Below are positions 1-8,544 of a stretch of 12,771 bases of DNA, piece after piece. Position 1 is the first letter of the stretch. Every line of letters starts with the position of its first letter. The stretch is taken from contig JALLAZ010000698.1 in the NCBI GenBank assembly GCA_036939755.1, positions 1 to 12,771 of the forward strand. The letters run 5' to 3'. The position numbers were made by a program, and so were the translations under genes. The stretch comes from Stephanodiscus triporus (Eukaryota; Bacillariophyta; Thalassiosirophyceae; Thalassiosirales; Thalassiosiraceae). The notes under the pieces were generated by a model. That model had not been told where the DNA came from and did no database searches. It worked only from the letters and a program-made list of their open reading frames with translations.

Positions 1-579
1 ACTACGATACGTGTATCTACTCTATGTACAATAATACTAGGCAAGGTACCGCGACCATGGTGGGCGCTGCATGCCATCGGAAGGGAGACGAAGTCGCACT
101 CTACTCCGAAGAGCCGCCGAGAGGCACCCCCGCTGACCAATAGGTAGCGGCATCACCGCCAGCGTTCATCCGAATCTCTGCGACGAGAACACAGCCGGCG
201 GCGTCTTGCGAGGGGAGGACATAAGTACGACTTATTACGCGAGTCGGGGCTTCTCTAAAAAATACAACAGCGCGGGGCGTCGATCCGATCCGACTCCGGC
301 TCGTTCAAAACAAACCCGTCTGATACGAAGCCAAGCCGCTTGAAAACCCCCACCCGTCCTCCCCCCATCCATCATCTCCCCATCATCTCCCCGTCATCGC
401 CCCGCCGTCGGGCCTATCGTCGCTGCGCACGAAAGTCTAATTTCATTACATACCTACTCGGCCTCGGCACTCATTTCCCAAGAATTGCACAGAAGGAGGA
501 CTCTTACTCTAGCGATAGGATAGAGATAGAGAGGAAAGGAGTGTGAGCGAGTGACCCAACATCAAACCAGACGTAGACG
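1..579. other. 5' flank and probable leader of the PDZ gene
   Basis: I see no supportable gene here. A CCAAT box in the context GACCAATAGG lies at 137-141 and a short perfect inverted repeat at 221-235. The 80 bases before the ATG at 580 are purine-rich and look like transcribed leader. The start context of the ATG is A at -3 and G at +4, which is favourable. Left of about 250 the sequence could equally belong to the promoter of a gene beyond the window edge. Confidence 0.4.
221..235. promoter_or_regulatory. Short perfect inverted repeat ATAAGT-ACG-ACTTAT
   Basis: The two 6-base arms (221-226 and 230-235) are exact reverse complements around a 3-base centre. The site lies about 345 bases before the PDZ-gene start and 80 bases after a CCAAT box. 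It could be a binding site for a dimeric regulator, but a match this short also occurs by chance. Confidence 0.25.
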
Positions 580-3500
580 ATGGGCTTCCTGAATCTCTTC
601 CGCCGAGGGGGCAAGAAATCCAAGGACCCCGCCGCGGCGGGGATACTCTCCGCGTCGTCCGCGACTTCCACGGCGATGCAGCAACAGAACGGCCGAGGGG
701 GTGGCGGTGGCGGCAGGCAGAAGAAGCTCTCGAAGAGGCAGCTCAAGAAGCAGATGAAGAAGGATCGACTCGCGCACTTCCCGAGCAGCGAGGAGTGGAA
801 CAAGGGCGCGGGCGGAGGGGGGGGAGGAGGGAGCGGCGGCGGCCAGCCCCAGTCGCAGCCTCAGCCTCAGCCTCAGCCACGGTCGTTCGTCACCGGCGTC
901 GACTACTGCTCGACCAACGGCGGGGTCTCCTCCTCCTCCTCCGTGCCGCCGTCGCCCCCCCCTCCCCCTCCCCCCGCGTGGGAGGACGGGGCAGAGGACC
1001 ACAAGGAGAACAAGGGCGTCGTCGCCTTCCCGTCCTTCTTCCCGTGGTCGTCGTCAAACAACTCGTCCTCCGCGGGGGGGAGGACGACTGCGCCGGGATG
1101 GAATCGCCACCAACCGATCACGTCGCCGGAGCAGCATCAGTCGACATTGTATCACCAAAACAATCAGCGCAACGATCAGCAGCAGCAGCAGCAGCAGCCG
1201 ATGACGATGATGATGACGAAGATGGGCCAGGTCGTGCCGTCGTCGTACGACGCGGCGGCGGCGACGGGATCGGACGGCGACTACTACGACGTGGACCTGT
1301 ACGCGAAGCCGGCGCTGTCCATGATCGCCGAGGAGAGGAGTCCGCGCAACGGGGAGGGGGGTAACGGCGCGCTCAGTCCCGGGGGGCACAGCAGCGGCGG
1401 CGGCGCGGGCTCCGCGACGAGAAGTCGGAACAACAACGGCGGGGCCGACGGCCCAACTACTACCACCGCCGCCGGTGGCGGGCGCGATCATCATCACCAT
1501 CATCCCTTTCCCGGGACGGCGAATGCGTCGACGAATGCGAATGCGACAGGCGGATCGAACGACGGGGCAGGCCATCCCGCGGACGAGTACGACGACCAGC
1601 CCCCGTCGTTGAGCATGGCCAACGGCAACAACTTCAACGGCGGCGGCGGCGGCGGCATCGGTCGGGGGGGGGACCTCGCGTCCCCCATGAGCGGGAGCAA
1701 GCCCCCGCTCACGCCCAATCGACTCGGCGGCGTTAGCGGATCATCGGCCGCGCGCGGCGGCGGCGGAGCGGGAGGGGGCGGATTTCAGGGTGAGTCGTTT
1801 GTTGGGGCGGTCGGCCGACAGGAGGAAATTATAGTATTATCGTCTTCCGAGGGTAAAAGGATGTTGTGGTGCAGTCGTCGCGATGAGGGATGCGATGCTC
1901 GGAGTTTCACGCTTTGAATATTGGCCGGCATTCATCGATTGGTCGGCACGATCCGGGTTGGGTAGGCATCCGTTTCGGGTGCAGTGATTATTGGTCGACA
2001 TTTTTTTCACTCGGCTCGTGTCCTTTGTCTTCCTCGTTTCTTCTCGAAGACTCTTTTCACACCTCTCTCAAACGTTTCTCTCCCTATCTTCGTTGCTCTC
2101 GCCGGCCCAGTCGGCGCGAACGGCAACGCCAGCAGCCTGTCCCCGTCCCACTTCCGTCCCCCGAACCTCGTCTCCCGTCACCTCGGGATGACGATCGACA
2201 CCACGTCGCCGAACTCGCTCAGGCAGGACGGCCGGCCGTCCGATAGCCCCGACCCTGACGACGCCTCTTCCCTCAGGGGGATGCGCATCGCCGGGTCGGA
2301 GGAGATGTGCCTGAGCGTCGACGACGAGGACGAGGAGTACAATCGGCTGAGAATGGGAGGCAGGGGGGACAACAACGGCTCCGCGAGTGGCAGTGCGAAC
2401 AACGGCGGCGTCGGTGGCGGAGGGGGGAACAACAACGGAAACAGCGCCGTCGGCGGAGGGACCAAAGAGAAGTTCGTATCGGCCCTGGACCGCAACCCAT
2501 ACGGCTTCGCCGTGGGCGACGACGACGACAACGCCCTCTTCCCCGCCCTGGTCGAGGACAAGGATCCGTGGAATCATCACACCCATCACGCCGCGAGTTC
2601 GAACAAGGCCGGCATCCTCCCCATGGCGAACGAGACCCAGGAGGACATACGAGCCTGGACTCCAAGTCCCACCAAGAAGGGATCTTCGTTCACCTTCCAG
2701 GGCGGTCCCGTGTTGATGACGCCCGGAGGATCGGCGGCCGACAACGGCGCCGCCCAGGGAGAGAACAAGCAGGATAACAAGGTGCTGTTCGAGAACTTTG
2801 CCGACTTCGAGCCGTTCGATCCGTCCGGCTCCCACCACCAGTTTCACGCTTCCAACAAGACTGCCGCTGGCAGCAACGCCGGGGGCGGGATTAGCTCGTC
2901 CAAGTCGGTGGCTTACAACAGCTCCCCGGTGTCGGCATTGTTGGAGGACTGGCGCGCTCGAAAGTCGGGACATCGTTCCACCGAGGGCAGCGCCGGCGGC
3001 TTTCTTTCTCGCTCCAGTGGCGGAGGTGGAGGATCGTCGTCGTTCAACTCGGCCCCGGTGCTCACACCGTCGATCATTCGGGGTCAGGTCCACTCGGCGC
3101 GACTCCAGCAGCCCGGGGGCTCCTCCATCTCGCGCGTCATCGACAACCTCGAGCTCCACGTGAACAAGCGTCAGGGGGGCGGTGGGGTGCCGCCGACGGC
3201 GCGTTCCTCGTCAGGAGGAGGAGGGCACGGATCCCATTCATCCGTCAACTCCCACTCGCAGCAGTCGCACCGTAGCGACAGGATCGACGTCAGCGGCGCG
3301 TCGGTGATACGCGAGGCCAAGGAGCGCATCAGGCGGGAGAACATGATGAACAACGAGAGTAAGATGATAGACATGCTCGCCGCGGGGGACGTCGCGGGCG
3401 TCAACGCTGCAAACAAGAAGGACAACTGGCTGTTCGACGAGGTTGCGGGCACCCTCGGCCCGAGGTCTGTGGCCGCCGACCTCGAGTCCCTCGGGGGCAG

Positions 3501-4281
3501 GTCCAACAAGTCGCGCAACTCGCTGGGCGGGAAGTCCCATCGTTCCGGGAAGTCGCACCGGTCGAGGAAGTCCCGCTGTGGCGCCTCGGGCCATCACTCG
3601 AAGCGCACGACCTCCGCCGAGGGCGACGACAGCAGCCGCACGTCGAGGAACAGCCGCAACAGCTACAGGTCTTACCAGACGACGAAAAGCATGGTCTCGC
3701 AGATGAGCGAGCAGAGCCGCAGCGTGGCCAACGACCTGCTGAGGCTGGAGGCGCAGCTTAGCATGGTGGGCAAGTCACGCAACATCGGAGGAACCGCCAC
3801 CGCAGGCGTTGGCGGGAGTAGTAATGGATCGATGAGCGGGGCGGCGCCCAGCTCCTCGACGGTCATCTCAAGGACTGAATCGAATAAGCGACGGGACGAC
3901 TGCGGCATGACGGTGACATCGAACTTTACCATCCACAATGGAAAGTCCTCGTCGTCGAGGAGCGGGGGGGGCAGGGATCACATCTCGGCACCGGCCAGAC
4001 GAGCTGCGGCGCGGACCTTGCTCTCCAGGGCAACAGTCGTGGCGCCGCCCGGCAAACTCGGGATCATCCTCGCCAACCGTACCGACTTGCGCGGGACCGT
4101 CGTTTCTGGAGTCCGAACGTCGAGCGTCCTCGCCGATCAGGTCTCGCCCGGCGATCGCATCATTGCCATTGACGGCGAGGATGTCAGCCAGATGAACGTG
4201 AAGGAGATCACAACGATCATGGCTCGTAAGAGTGAGTTTGAGAGGGTGTTGGTGCTGTTGGCCACGCCGAAGGTGCAGTAG
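580..4281 (+). CDS. Low-complexity protein with a C-terminal PDZ domain (two exons)
   Basis: The CDS joins 580-1789 and 2111-4281, giving 1126 residues. The junction is phase 1 with donor G|GTGAGT and acceptor CCCAG|TC; without splicing the frame stops at 1917. The N-terminus (MGFLNLFRR) is followed by a basic, probably helical stretch at about residues 48-63. Then come Gly, Ser, Asn, Gln and His tracts, including seven Gln from CAG repeats. Exon 2 contains an acidic/aromatic patch (FADFEPFDP), a basic Ser-rich SHRS/SRNS stretch and a probable helix (VANDLLRLEAQLSMV). Residues about 1048-1124 form a PDZ domain: a ligand-binding loop KLGIIL (1052-1057), then PGDRIIAIDG (1083-1092), a helix and a last strand ERVLVLL. 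PDZ domains bind C-terminal peptides, so a scaffold or adaptor role is inferred; the partner and location are unknown. Gly2 could allow N-myristoylation, but the site is not a strong match. Confidence is high for gene and PDZ, low for function. Confidence 0.85.
1177..1197 (+). repeat. CAG triplet repeat, seven units
   Basis: Seven exact CAG codons encode a seven-Gln run in exon 1 of the PDZ gene. The exon also carries a TCAGCC-type hexamer run near 856-880 (Pro-Gln repeats) and many GGC/GGG Gly runs. Length differences between alleles are likely. Confidence 0.9.
1790..2110 (+). other. Intron of the PDZ gene
   Basis: The donor is GTGAGT at 1790-1795. The acceptor is CAG ending at 2110, preceded by a pyrimidine-rich stretch from about 2070. 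Removing these 321 bases joins two frames that otherwise end or begin without support: the exon 1 frame stops at 1917, and the exon 2 frame has no convincing initiator. Confidence 0.8.
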
Positions 4282-4656
4282 GATTAAAACTGAGGAGGCT
4301 TGAAATCGCGCATAGGCGACACGGTGTGACGTTGATTCGTTGCAGAAAACGTGATTCCTTGCAGCAAAGTCCCTCTTATGTTGGTGGGTTGGAGGCATCA
4401 TTAATAGCATCTACACCTTTTCCCTTTTGGAAAGGTCGAAGGGGTGTGATAGATCTTTTGTTTGTATCGTATCTTGTCGGTATATTTGGGAGTACGAGTA
4501 GTCAAGATAGTTATTCATGTTCTAATATCTCGCTTCTTTTCTTACAGCAGAACTCGTCGTCATTAAATTTTGCTCATCTTCGTCGTCATGACATAATATC
4601 ATTACTTCAATGGTATTTGACCGATATTCCGACTTATCATGATGGTATGAAAAAAC
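4282..4656. other. Convergent intergenic space between the PDZ and SNase genes
   Basis: These 375 bases lie between two stop codons that face each other. Base composition drops to AT-rich relative to the flanking exons. I see no canonical AATAAA for the plus-strand gene and no supportable ORF or RNA gene. Both 3' untranslated regions must end here or overlap. Confidence 0.5.
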
Positions 4657-5499
4657 TCATCTTCCATTCCCGTGCCTCCTCGTCTTCATTTCCCTCCTGT
4701 AAGCGGCTGGGTCCACGTACTCCACGACTCCATCCTTCCAAATGCCGCGTCCCTCGTCCCGCGCCGTCGCCATATTCCTCTCCAGCTCGTCTCGCCTGCC
4801 GTCGTACCTGGCGCCTCCTCCGGTGTAAAGGGAGGCGTATCCCCTCTCGAGCAGTCCCCGGGACAGGTCCTCCTCGAACGGTGCGTTCCCGATCGTGACG
4901 CGTCCGACGACGCGGTTATATCGATCCCTCCCCAGAAGTTTCACGCTCGCCATCTCGCCGTACGCGGCGTCGACGACGTACTCCCTCGCCTCCCGGGAGT
5001 ACGGCTGTCCCGCCGGGTCCGCACGTCCCCTGGAGGTCTCGGGGGCGTCCACGCCGTACAGGCGCACGATTATGGTGCACTCGGTCAGCCTCCTGCCCTC
5101 CTCGCAGCCAACCCGACCATCGGAAAAATTATCGGGACATGAGGCGAGAGGAGCGTGTCGAATCCTGATCGTGTCGCCGTCGATCACCTTGACGACGCGG
5201 CCGCGAATGACCTCGTTGGACTCGTAAGAGGACGGGGGGATGTCGGCGGCGGTGTCGTACAGTCGACACGGGAGCGGCGGGAGGGCCGTCGACGCGAGTT
5301 GGGAGGAAGACGACGACAGTGCGGACGCGGACGATGGCCAAGGCGTCAACGATGATGGGCGGACGATGACCCCGTGCGTCGAGTATTGGTGGGTGAAATG
5401 ACGATCCGTTTGGTCGTCGAAAGTCGTCGGCGGGTTGGAGATCGTGATCGATGCCGACGAAGATAGGGAAAACAATGCGAGGATATTATTGACTAACAT
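4657..5499 (-). CDS. Staphylococcal-nuclease-fold (SNase/thermonuclease) protein, probably secretory
   Basis: A single exon encodes 280 residues. The SNase fold covers about residues 97-255. Family signatures are present: VIDGDT (105-110; Asp107 and Asp109 match metal-site residues 19 and 21 of the staphylococcal enzyme), VRLYGVDAPE (145-154; Arg146, Asp151 and Glu154 match Arg35, Asp40 and Glu43) and DRYNR (192-196; Arg196 matches Arg87). All catalytic positions are retained, so calcium-dependent phosphodiester hydrolysis of DNA or RNA is expected. A loop of about 25 residues with three Cys is inserted between the first strands. The N-terminus is hydrophobic (MLVNNILALFSLSS) and followed by a Ser-rich linker, which suggests a signal peptide or membrane anchor. 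I see no plastid-targeting Phe motif. The gene diverges from the surface-protein gene starting at 5677. Family certainty is high; location is inferred. Confidence 0.9.
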   Translation of the reverse strand: MLVNNILALFSLSSSASITISNPPTTFDDQTDRHFTHQYSTHGVIVRPSSLTPWPSSASALSSSSSQLASTALPPLPCRLYDTAADIPPSSYESNEVIRGRVVKVIDGDTIRIRHAPLASCPDNFSDGRVGCEEGRRLTECTIIVRLYGVDAPETSRGRADPAGQPYSREAREYVVDAAYGEMASVKLLGRDRYNRVVGRVTIGNAPFEEDLSRGLLERGYASLYTGGGARYDGRRDELERNMATARDEGRGIWKDGVVEYVDPAAYRREMKTRRHGNGR

Positions 5500-5676
5500 G
5501 GGGTGGAATGGAGTGGACGCTGCTAGCTATCGTCATTCATCTTCGCACCGAATCGAATGCGGCGCTGGCCTTTGTCGATTCAACTGTTTTGGTCCAAAAT
5601 TATTTTATCGGTTCAAACAACAACATGTTCCCATAAAAACTCTAGTAGAGTATCATACTCTATTCAATCATCCACC
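5500..5676. promoter_or_regulatory. Divergent promoter space between the SNase and surface-protein genes
   Basis: These 177 bases separate two start codons on opposite strands, so both promoters must fit here or overlap the transcripts. The half nearest 5677 is AT-rich and contains the palindrome at 5646-5662. No convincing TATA box was found for either direction. Confidence 0.55.
5646..5662. promoter_or_regulatory. 17-bp perfect palindrome TAGAGTAT-C-ATACTCTA
   Basis: Eight-base arms at 5646-5653 and 5655-5662 are exact reverse complements around a single C. The left arm is also part of a second overlapping palindrome, CTCTA-G-TAGAG at 5640-5650, so the element reads as three alternating copies of CTCTA/TAGAG. 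It ends 14 bases before the ATG at 5677. It could be an operator for a dimeric factor or a hairpin in the leader RNA. No binding factor can be named. Confidence 0.5.
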
Positions 5677-6795
5677 ATGATGACGACGAAAGCCTCAGTC
5701 CCCCCCCTCCTCGCCGGGACCACGGCCATCTTCTCCCTCATGTTTGGGACCGCGTCAGCCGACTGTCTCGTGGAAGGCGACATGATGTTCTATGAGGGGC
5801 AATCAATGGGACACCTTGGCGTCGAGTGCCTTAACTCCACTTCCTACAACGCGACCGACACAGTTTGCGGACCAGACGGAGAGATGATTGAATCTCCAGC
5901 GGTGTACACTTGCCCGACGTCGGATCCCGAATTCGATCCCGATGGGCTATACGCCGCGCCCTTCTGCGTCCAATGCTCGCCTCCAGGACCGGGCTCGGCG
6001 CTCTGCCTGTCGTCGCCGGACCTCCCGAGCAATTGCGTCGGCGTCGACAACGACGAGGACTTCCTGCCCCAGGCGACGCGCGCCCTTAATGCGACCTCTG
6101 CTCACGCTCCCACGGTCTCGCCCGCCCTCAACACTCCGTCCCTCCCTGGGGGAGGAACCACGACGACGCTCTCGCCGAATAATTTTGGGACCTACATAGA
6201 CGATATCCTCTGCACCTGGCAGGAATGGTTCGATGGGTTTGCGGAGGAGCCCGAGCAGGCCTGCGTGCAATTCAACGATGGCTATCACACCGTACCCTAT
6301 TCTTGCGATGGGGATTACGAAATCGTTTGCTGCACGGTCAGTGACTTGGTGAGCACCATCCTTGATCCCTTCGGCACGTGCACCAGGATTGGAGACGCTG
6401 AAAGTTCGCCAAGTCTCCAAGAAGGAACGCCGGCGGCCTCCCCTGGAAGTTCGTCAAGCTCCCAAGAAGGAACGCCGGCGGCCTCCTCTGGAAGTTCGTC
6501 AAGTCTCCAAGAAGGAACGCCGGCGGCCTCCCCCGTTCAAACCAGTCCATCCTCCCCCCAAGCGACTGGAAGTTCCGGAGGAGACGCTGGAAGTTCTCCA
6601 AGTCTCCAAGAAGGAACGCCGGCGACCTCCCCTGGAAGTTCGCCAAGCTCCCAAGAAGGAACGCCGGCGGCCTCCCCCGCTCCAACCAGTCCATCCTCAC
6701 CCCAAGCGACTGTAAGTTCTGCTCCGAAGGATAAGCTGGTCGTAGCCTTGGCCTCGACGACGGGAATATTGGCCACCTTGCTGTATATATCTTGA
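5677..6795 (+). CDS. Secreted Cys-rich surface protein with Ser/Pro repeats and hydrophobic C-terminal tail (surface protein A)
   Basis: The start at 5677 was chosen over an upstream in-frame ATG at 5557. It has a strong CCACCATGA context and begins a clear signal peptide, with cleavage likely after GTASA before DCLVEG. The product is 372 residues and intronless. The mature ectodomain (about 29-230) contains many Cys, including a Cys-Cys pair, and Asn-X-Thr/Ser sites such as NST and NAT. No known domain is recognised. Residues about 243-348 are a Ser/Thr/Pro-rich stalk built on a 15-residue unit containing QEGTPAAS. The last about 20 residues (LVVALASTTGILATLLYIS) are hydrophobic with almost nothing after them, which fits a GPI-anchor signal or a terminal membrane helix. 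Cell-surface or wall attachment is inferred. The tail resembles that of the convergent gene at 8544-7150. Confidence 0.8.
   Translation: MMTTKASVPPLLAGTTAIFSLMFGTASADCLVEGDMMFYEGQSMGHLGVECLNSTSYNATDTVCGPDGEMIESPAVYTCPTSDPEFDPDGLYAAPFCVQCSPPGPGSALCLSSPDLPSNCVGVDNDEDFLPQATRALNATSAHAPTVSPALNTPSLPGGGTTTTLSPNNFGTYIDDILCTWQEWFDGFAEEPEQACVQFNDGYHTVPYSCDGDYEIVCCTVSDLVSTILDPFGTCTRIGDAESSPSLQEGTPAASPGSSSSSQEGTPAASSGSSSSLQEGTPAASPVQTSPSSPQATGSSGGDAGSSPSLQEGTPATSPGSSPSSQEGTPAASPAPTSPSSPQATVSSAPKDKLVVALASTTGILATLLYIS
6403..6720 (+). repeat. 45-bp tandem repeats inside a 189-bp higher-order duplication
   Basis: Units start at 6403, 6448 and 6493, then at 6592 and 6637. The third and fifth units are cut to 42 bases and followed by a related spacer beginning with a (V)QTSPSSPQAT or (A)PTSPSSPQAT coding segment. 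The whole block, including the preceding GGAGACGCTG, repeats with a 189-base offset (6403 to 6592). All units keep the reading frame. Copies are nearly identical, so duplication is recent or homogenised. Confidence 0.9.
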
Positions 6796-7149
6796 GTGCT
6801 CTGGATAGTATTTATGCATTAAATAAATGTTACCCACAATTTTCGTATGCAAATAAAGATCGGTGATCGGCCATTCTCATCATCTTTTTGGCCTTAAAAC
6901 CACCTTTCTTCCGCGCGGACCTCCCCCACCGCCTCCTGATTTGCTAGCCAATGCGCACTATGTGTGATATCAAAAGCCGTCGAGATTTTGCGATGGTTCC
7001 GAATACTGAATCCCGGTCACCGAAGCCATTGGCATTACATCTGATATCGCCTTACCAGGGATTTTTCGGGCTCGGCATACCACGTCGTTAACATGGTGAT
7101 CCACCGTAGCATCATTACGGGTCCATCCCTCCAACCGCTGCGCCTCCAA
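6796..7149. other. Convergent intergenic space with polyadenylation motifs
   Basis: AATAAA occurs at 6822-6827 and 6852-6857, 27 and 57 bases after the stop of surface protein A, which suits its 3' end processing. From 6880 to 7149 I see no gene, RNA or repeat that I can support. The minus-strand gene ends at 7150. Confidence 0.6.
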
Positions 7150-8544
7150 TCAAACCAAATACAGTAAGGCGACCCATATCCCCGTCATCGAAACCGCAGC
7201 TACGATCAATGTAGCCTTCGGAGCAGAACTTACAGTCTGTGCTTGGGGGTGGGATGAACTGGTTGGAACCGGAGAGGCCGTCGGCGTTTCTTCTTGGGGA
7301 CTTGACGAACTTCCAGGCGAGGCCGCCGGCGTGTCTTCTTTGAGGCTGGACACAACATGCGTTGGGGGGCGGGTAATAACATTCGTTGGTGCTAAGGTCT
7401 TGAAAGTGCCCGCAACGGGAGTTGCAAAGTTAGTTGGCGCATAAGTCATATTGGTGTCCACAATAGGAGTTGCAGCAGTAGTTGGTGAAAAAGTGAAGAA
7501 CTGCGAGACAGAGCAGCCTTTTGCGAGCTAGGGATTTCGTTATGCAATGCATTTTTTACTGAGCGAGAGAGTTTTATGATCATGGCACGGGATGGAGAGT
7601 ATCGGGAACGCTTACCGGTTCACAATAGGTAATTAATGGGACCTGCCAAGTATCAAATTCAACCGGACTCCAATTAGGACATGCCATCTCCGTGCCATTG
7701 GGGCCATCGTCGCAACATACCCGTTGGCAGTAGCCTCCTGATGTAACAGTCTCCCAATTATGCATGGGGCACCTCGTCATGCCCTCAGGACAAGGACAGG
7801 GTCCTTCGGATGCCTAGTGGGGGAGTGAATGCGACATTGTTGGAGCACGTTCCCCGCGGGAACGATTAAAAGATGCACCCGAACGAGGTTTGCAACTTAC
7901 CGGGATGCAATATGTAACCCTGTATTTCTCATCGACACAACCCAATTCATCCGCGCCACACAAGAAGGTTGGTGGGAGGGTCGGACTGCTAGGGACGGGG
8001 GAAGCCGTGGGAGTGTCCATCAGTTCCGCCATCCCCTCAACAGCCGAACTGACCATGGGCAGGCCGGAGCATTGGTTTAATTCCTCCACGCAACGACCGT
8101 TGCATTCTGCGCAGGTTTCTCCCCGACTGCCCATCGTGCTGCGCGGTTTGAGGTACGACGTACGAAAAACAACGCAAGGGGGGATAAGCGTGGGGTGTGG
8201 AATGAACGGTCTTTTCTGCGCACGATCGCAAGCGCAAACGAAATTAATTTACATGGCACTGACATGCAGCCACTTTCAACGCAACAGATGGCAAGCGCCC
8301 CGAAGCAGAACGAACATTCGAAGGAGTAGCCGTAGGCTGCCTGGAAGCAAGTAGCGACGCAATCGGCATCCATTAAGCAATCGCACCGCTCGAGGTTCGC
8401 CGTAAGACTGGCCTCGCTCCCCCAGAGTTTCCACCTGTCGACGTCGGCTTCGTCCTTGCATCGATCGAAGGAGCTGGCCGTCGCCATCGAAGCCATGGCG
8501 CCGGCGAGGAGGCCGAGGATGGATACTTTTATCATGAATTTCAT
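7150..8544 (-). CDS. Secreted Cys-rich surface protein with Ser/Pro repeat and hydrophobic tail, four exons (surface protein B)
   Basis: Proposed exons on the minus strand are 8544 to about 8264, about 8138 (or 8126) to 7901, 7813-7616 and 7500-7150; the product is about 350-355 residues. Exon 1 begins with a signal peptide (MKFMIKVSILGLLAGAMASM...) and a Cys-dense segment. Exons 2 and 3 carry further paired Cys (CAEC, CPCPEG, VCC). Introns 2 and 3 are phase 0 with canonical GTAAGT and GTAAGC donors and CTAG and GCAG acceptors, which supports the model strongly. The junction between exons 1 and 2 is uncertain. Exon 4 encodes a Thr/Pro-rich stalk, two repeat-like units (DTPAASPGSSSS, ETPTASPVPTSS) and a hydrophobic end (LIVAAVSMTGIWVALLYLV), closely like surface protein A. 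A GPI-anchored or membrane-tethered surface role is inferred. No known domain is recognised in the ectodomain. Confidence 0.7.
7501..7615 (-). other. Intron 3 of surface protein B
   Basis: Reading on the minus strand, the donor GTAAGC begins at 7615 after the codon CCG. The acceptor is TCTCGCAG ending at 7501. It is phase 0 and 115 bases long. It separates the Cys-rich ectodomain from the exon that encodes the stalk and membrane tail. Confidence 0.8.
7814..7900 (-). other. Intron 2 of surface protein B
   Basis: Reading on the minus strand, the donor GTAAGT begins at 7900 and the acceptor CACTAG ends at 7814. The intron is phase 0 and 87 bases long. Splicing joins YCIP to ASEGPCPCPEG. Confidence 0.8.
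8139..8263 (-). other. Intron 1 of surface protein B, boundaries uncertain
   Basis: The best-looking donor (GTAAAT starting at 8252) gives phase 1. The acceptors at 8139 (CCGCGCAG) and 8127 (GGGCAG) need phase 2 to reach the exon 2 frame. A donor GTCAGT starting at 8263 gives phase 2 and restores the frame with either acceptor. That model is used here, but a sequence error or an unusual splice site is possible. Confidence 0.4.

Noticed and set aside
57..143. 28-residue ORF with a strong ACCATGG context near the left edge
   Set aside because: It has no recognisable domain, signal peptide or relation to its neighbours; short ORFs like this arise by chance.
340..546. 68-residue ORF upstream of the PDZ gene
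   Set aside because: It begins with TTG rather than ATG and lies in what looks like leader sequence; the composition is not protein-like.
562..1575. Several overlapping antisense and alternate-frame ORFs across exon 1 of the PDZ gene
   Set aside because: They are shadows of GC-rich triplet repeats: long Arg, Leu and Pro runs with no domain. The plus-strand frame with its splice sites explains the region.
4672..5355. Plus-strand ORFs opposite the SNase gene
   Set aside because: The minus strand carries a complete SNase domain with all active-site residues; the plus-strand frames show no recognisable sequence.
6403..6720. CRISPR-like array
   Set aside because: The repeats are contiguous 45-base coding units without unique spacers, lie in frame within a eukaryotic secreted protein, and have no cas genes nearby.
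7829..8354. Plus-strand ORFs opposite surface protein B exons 1 and 2
   Set aside because: They use alternative or poor starts, show no domain, and mirror the minus-strand coding sequence.
8077..8544. Unspliced 155-residue product of the first surface protein B exon
   Set aside because: The Cys pattern and secretory character stop after VESGCMSVPC and are followed by unstructured Arg-rich sequence. The other frame continues into three exons with matching phases. It is kept only as a possible splice variant.
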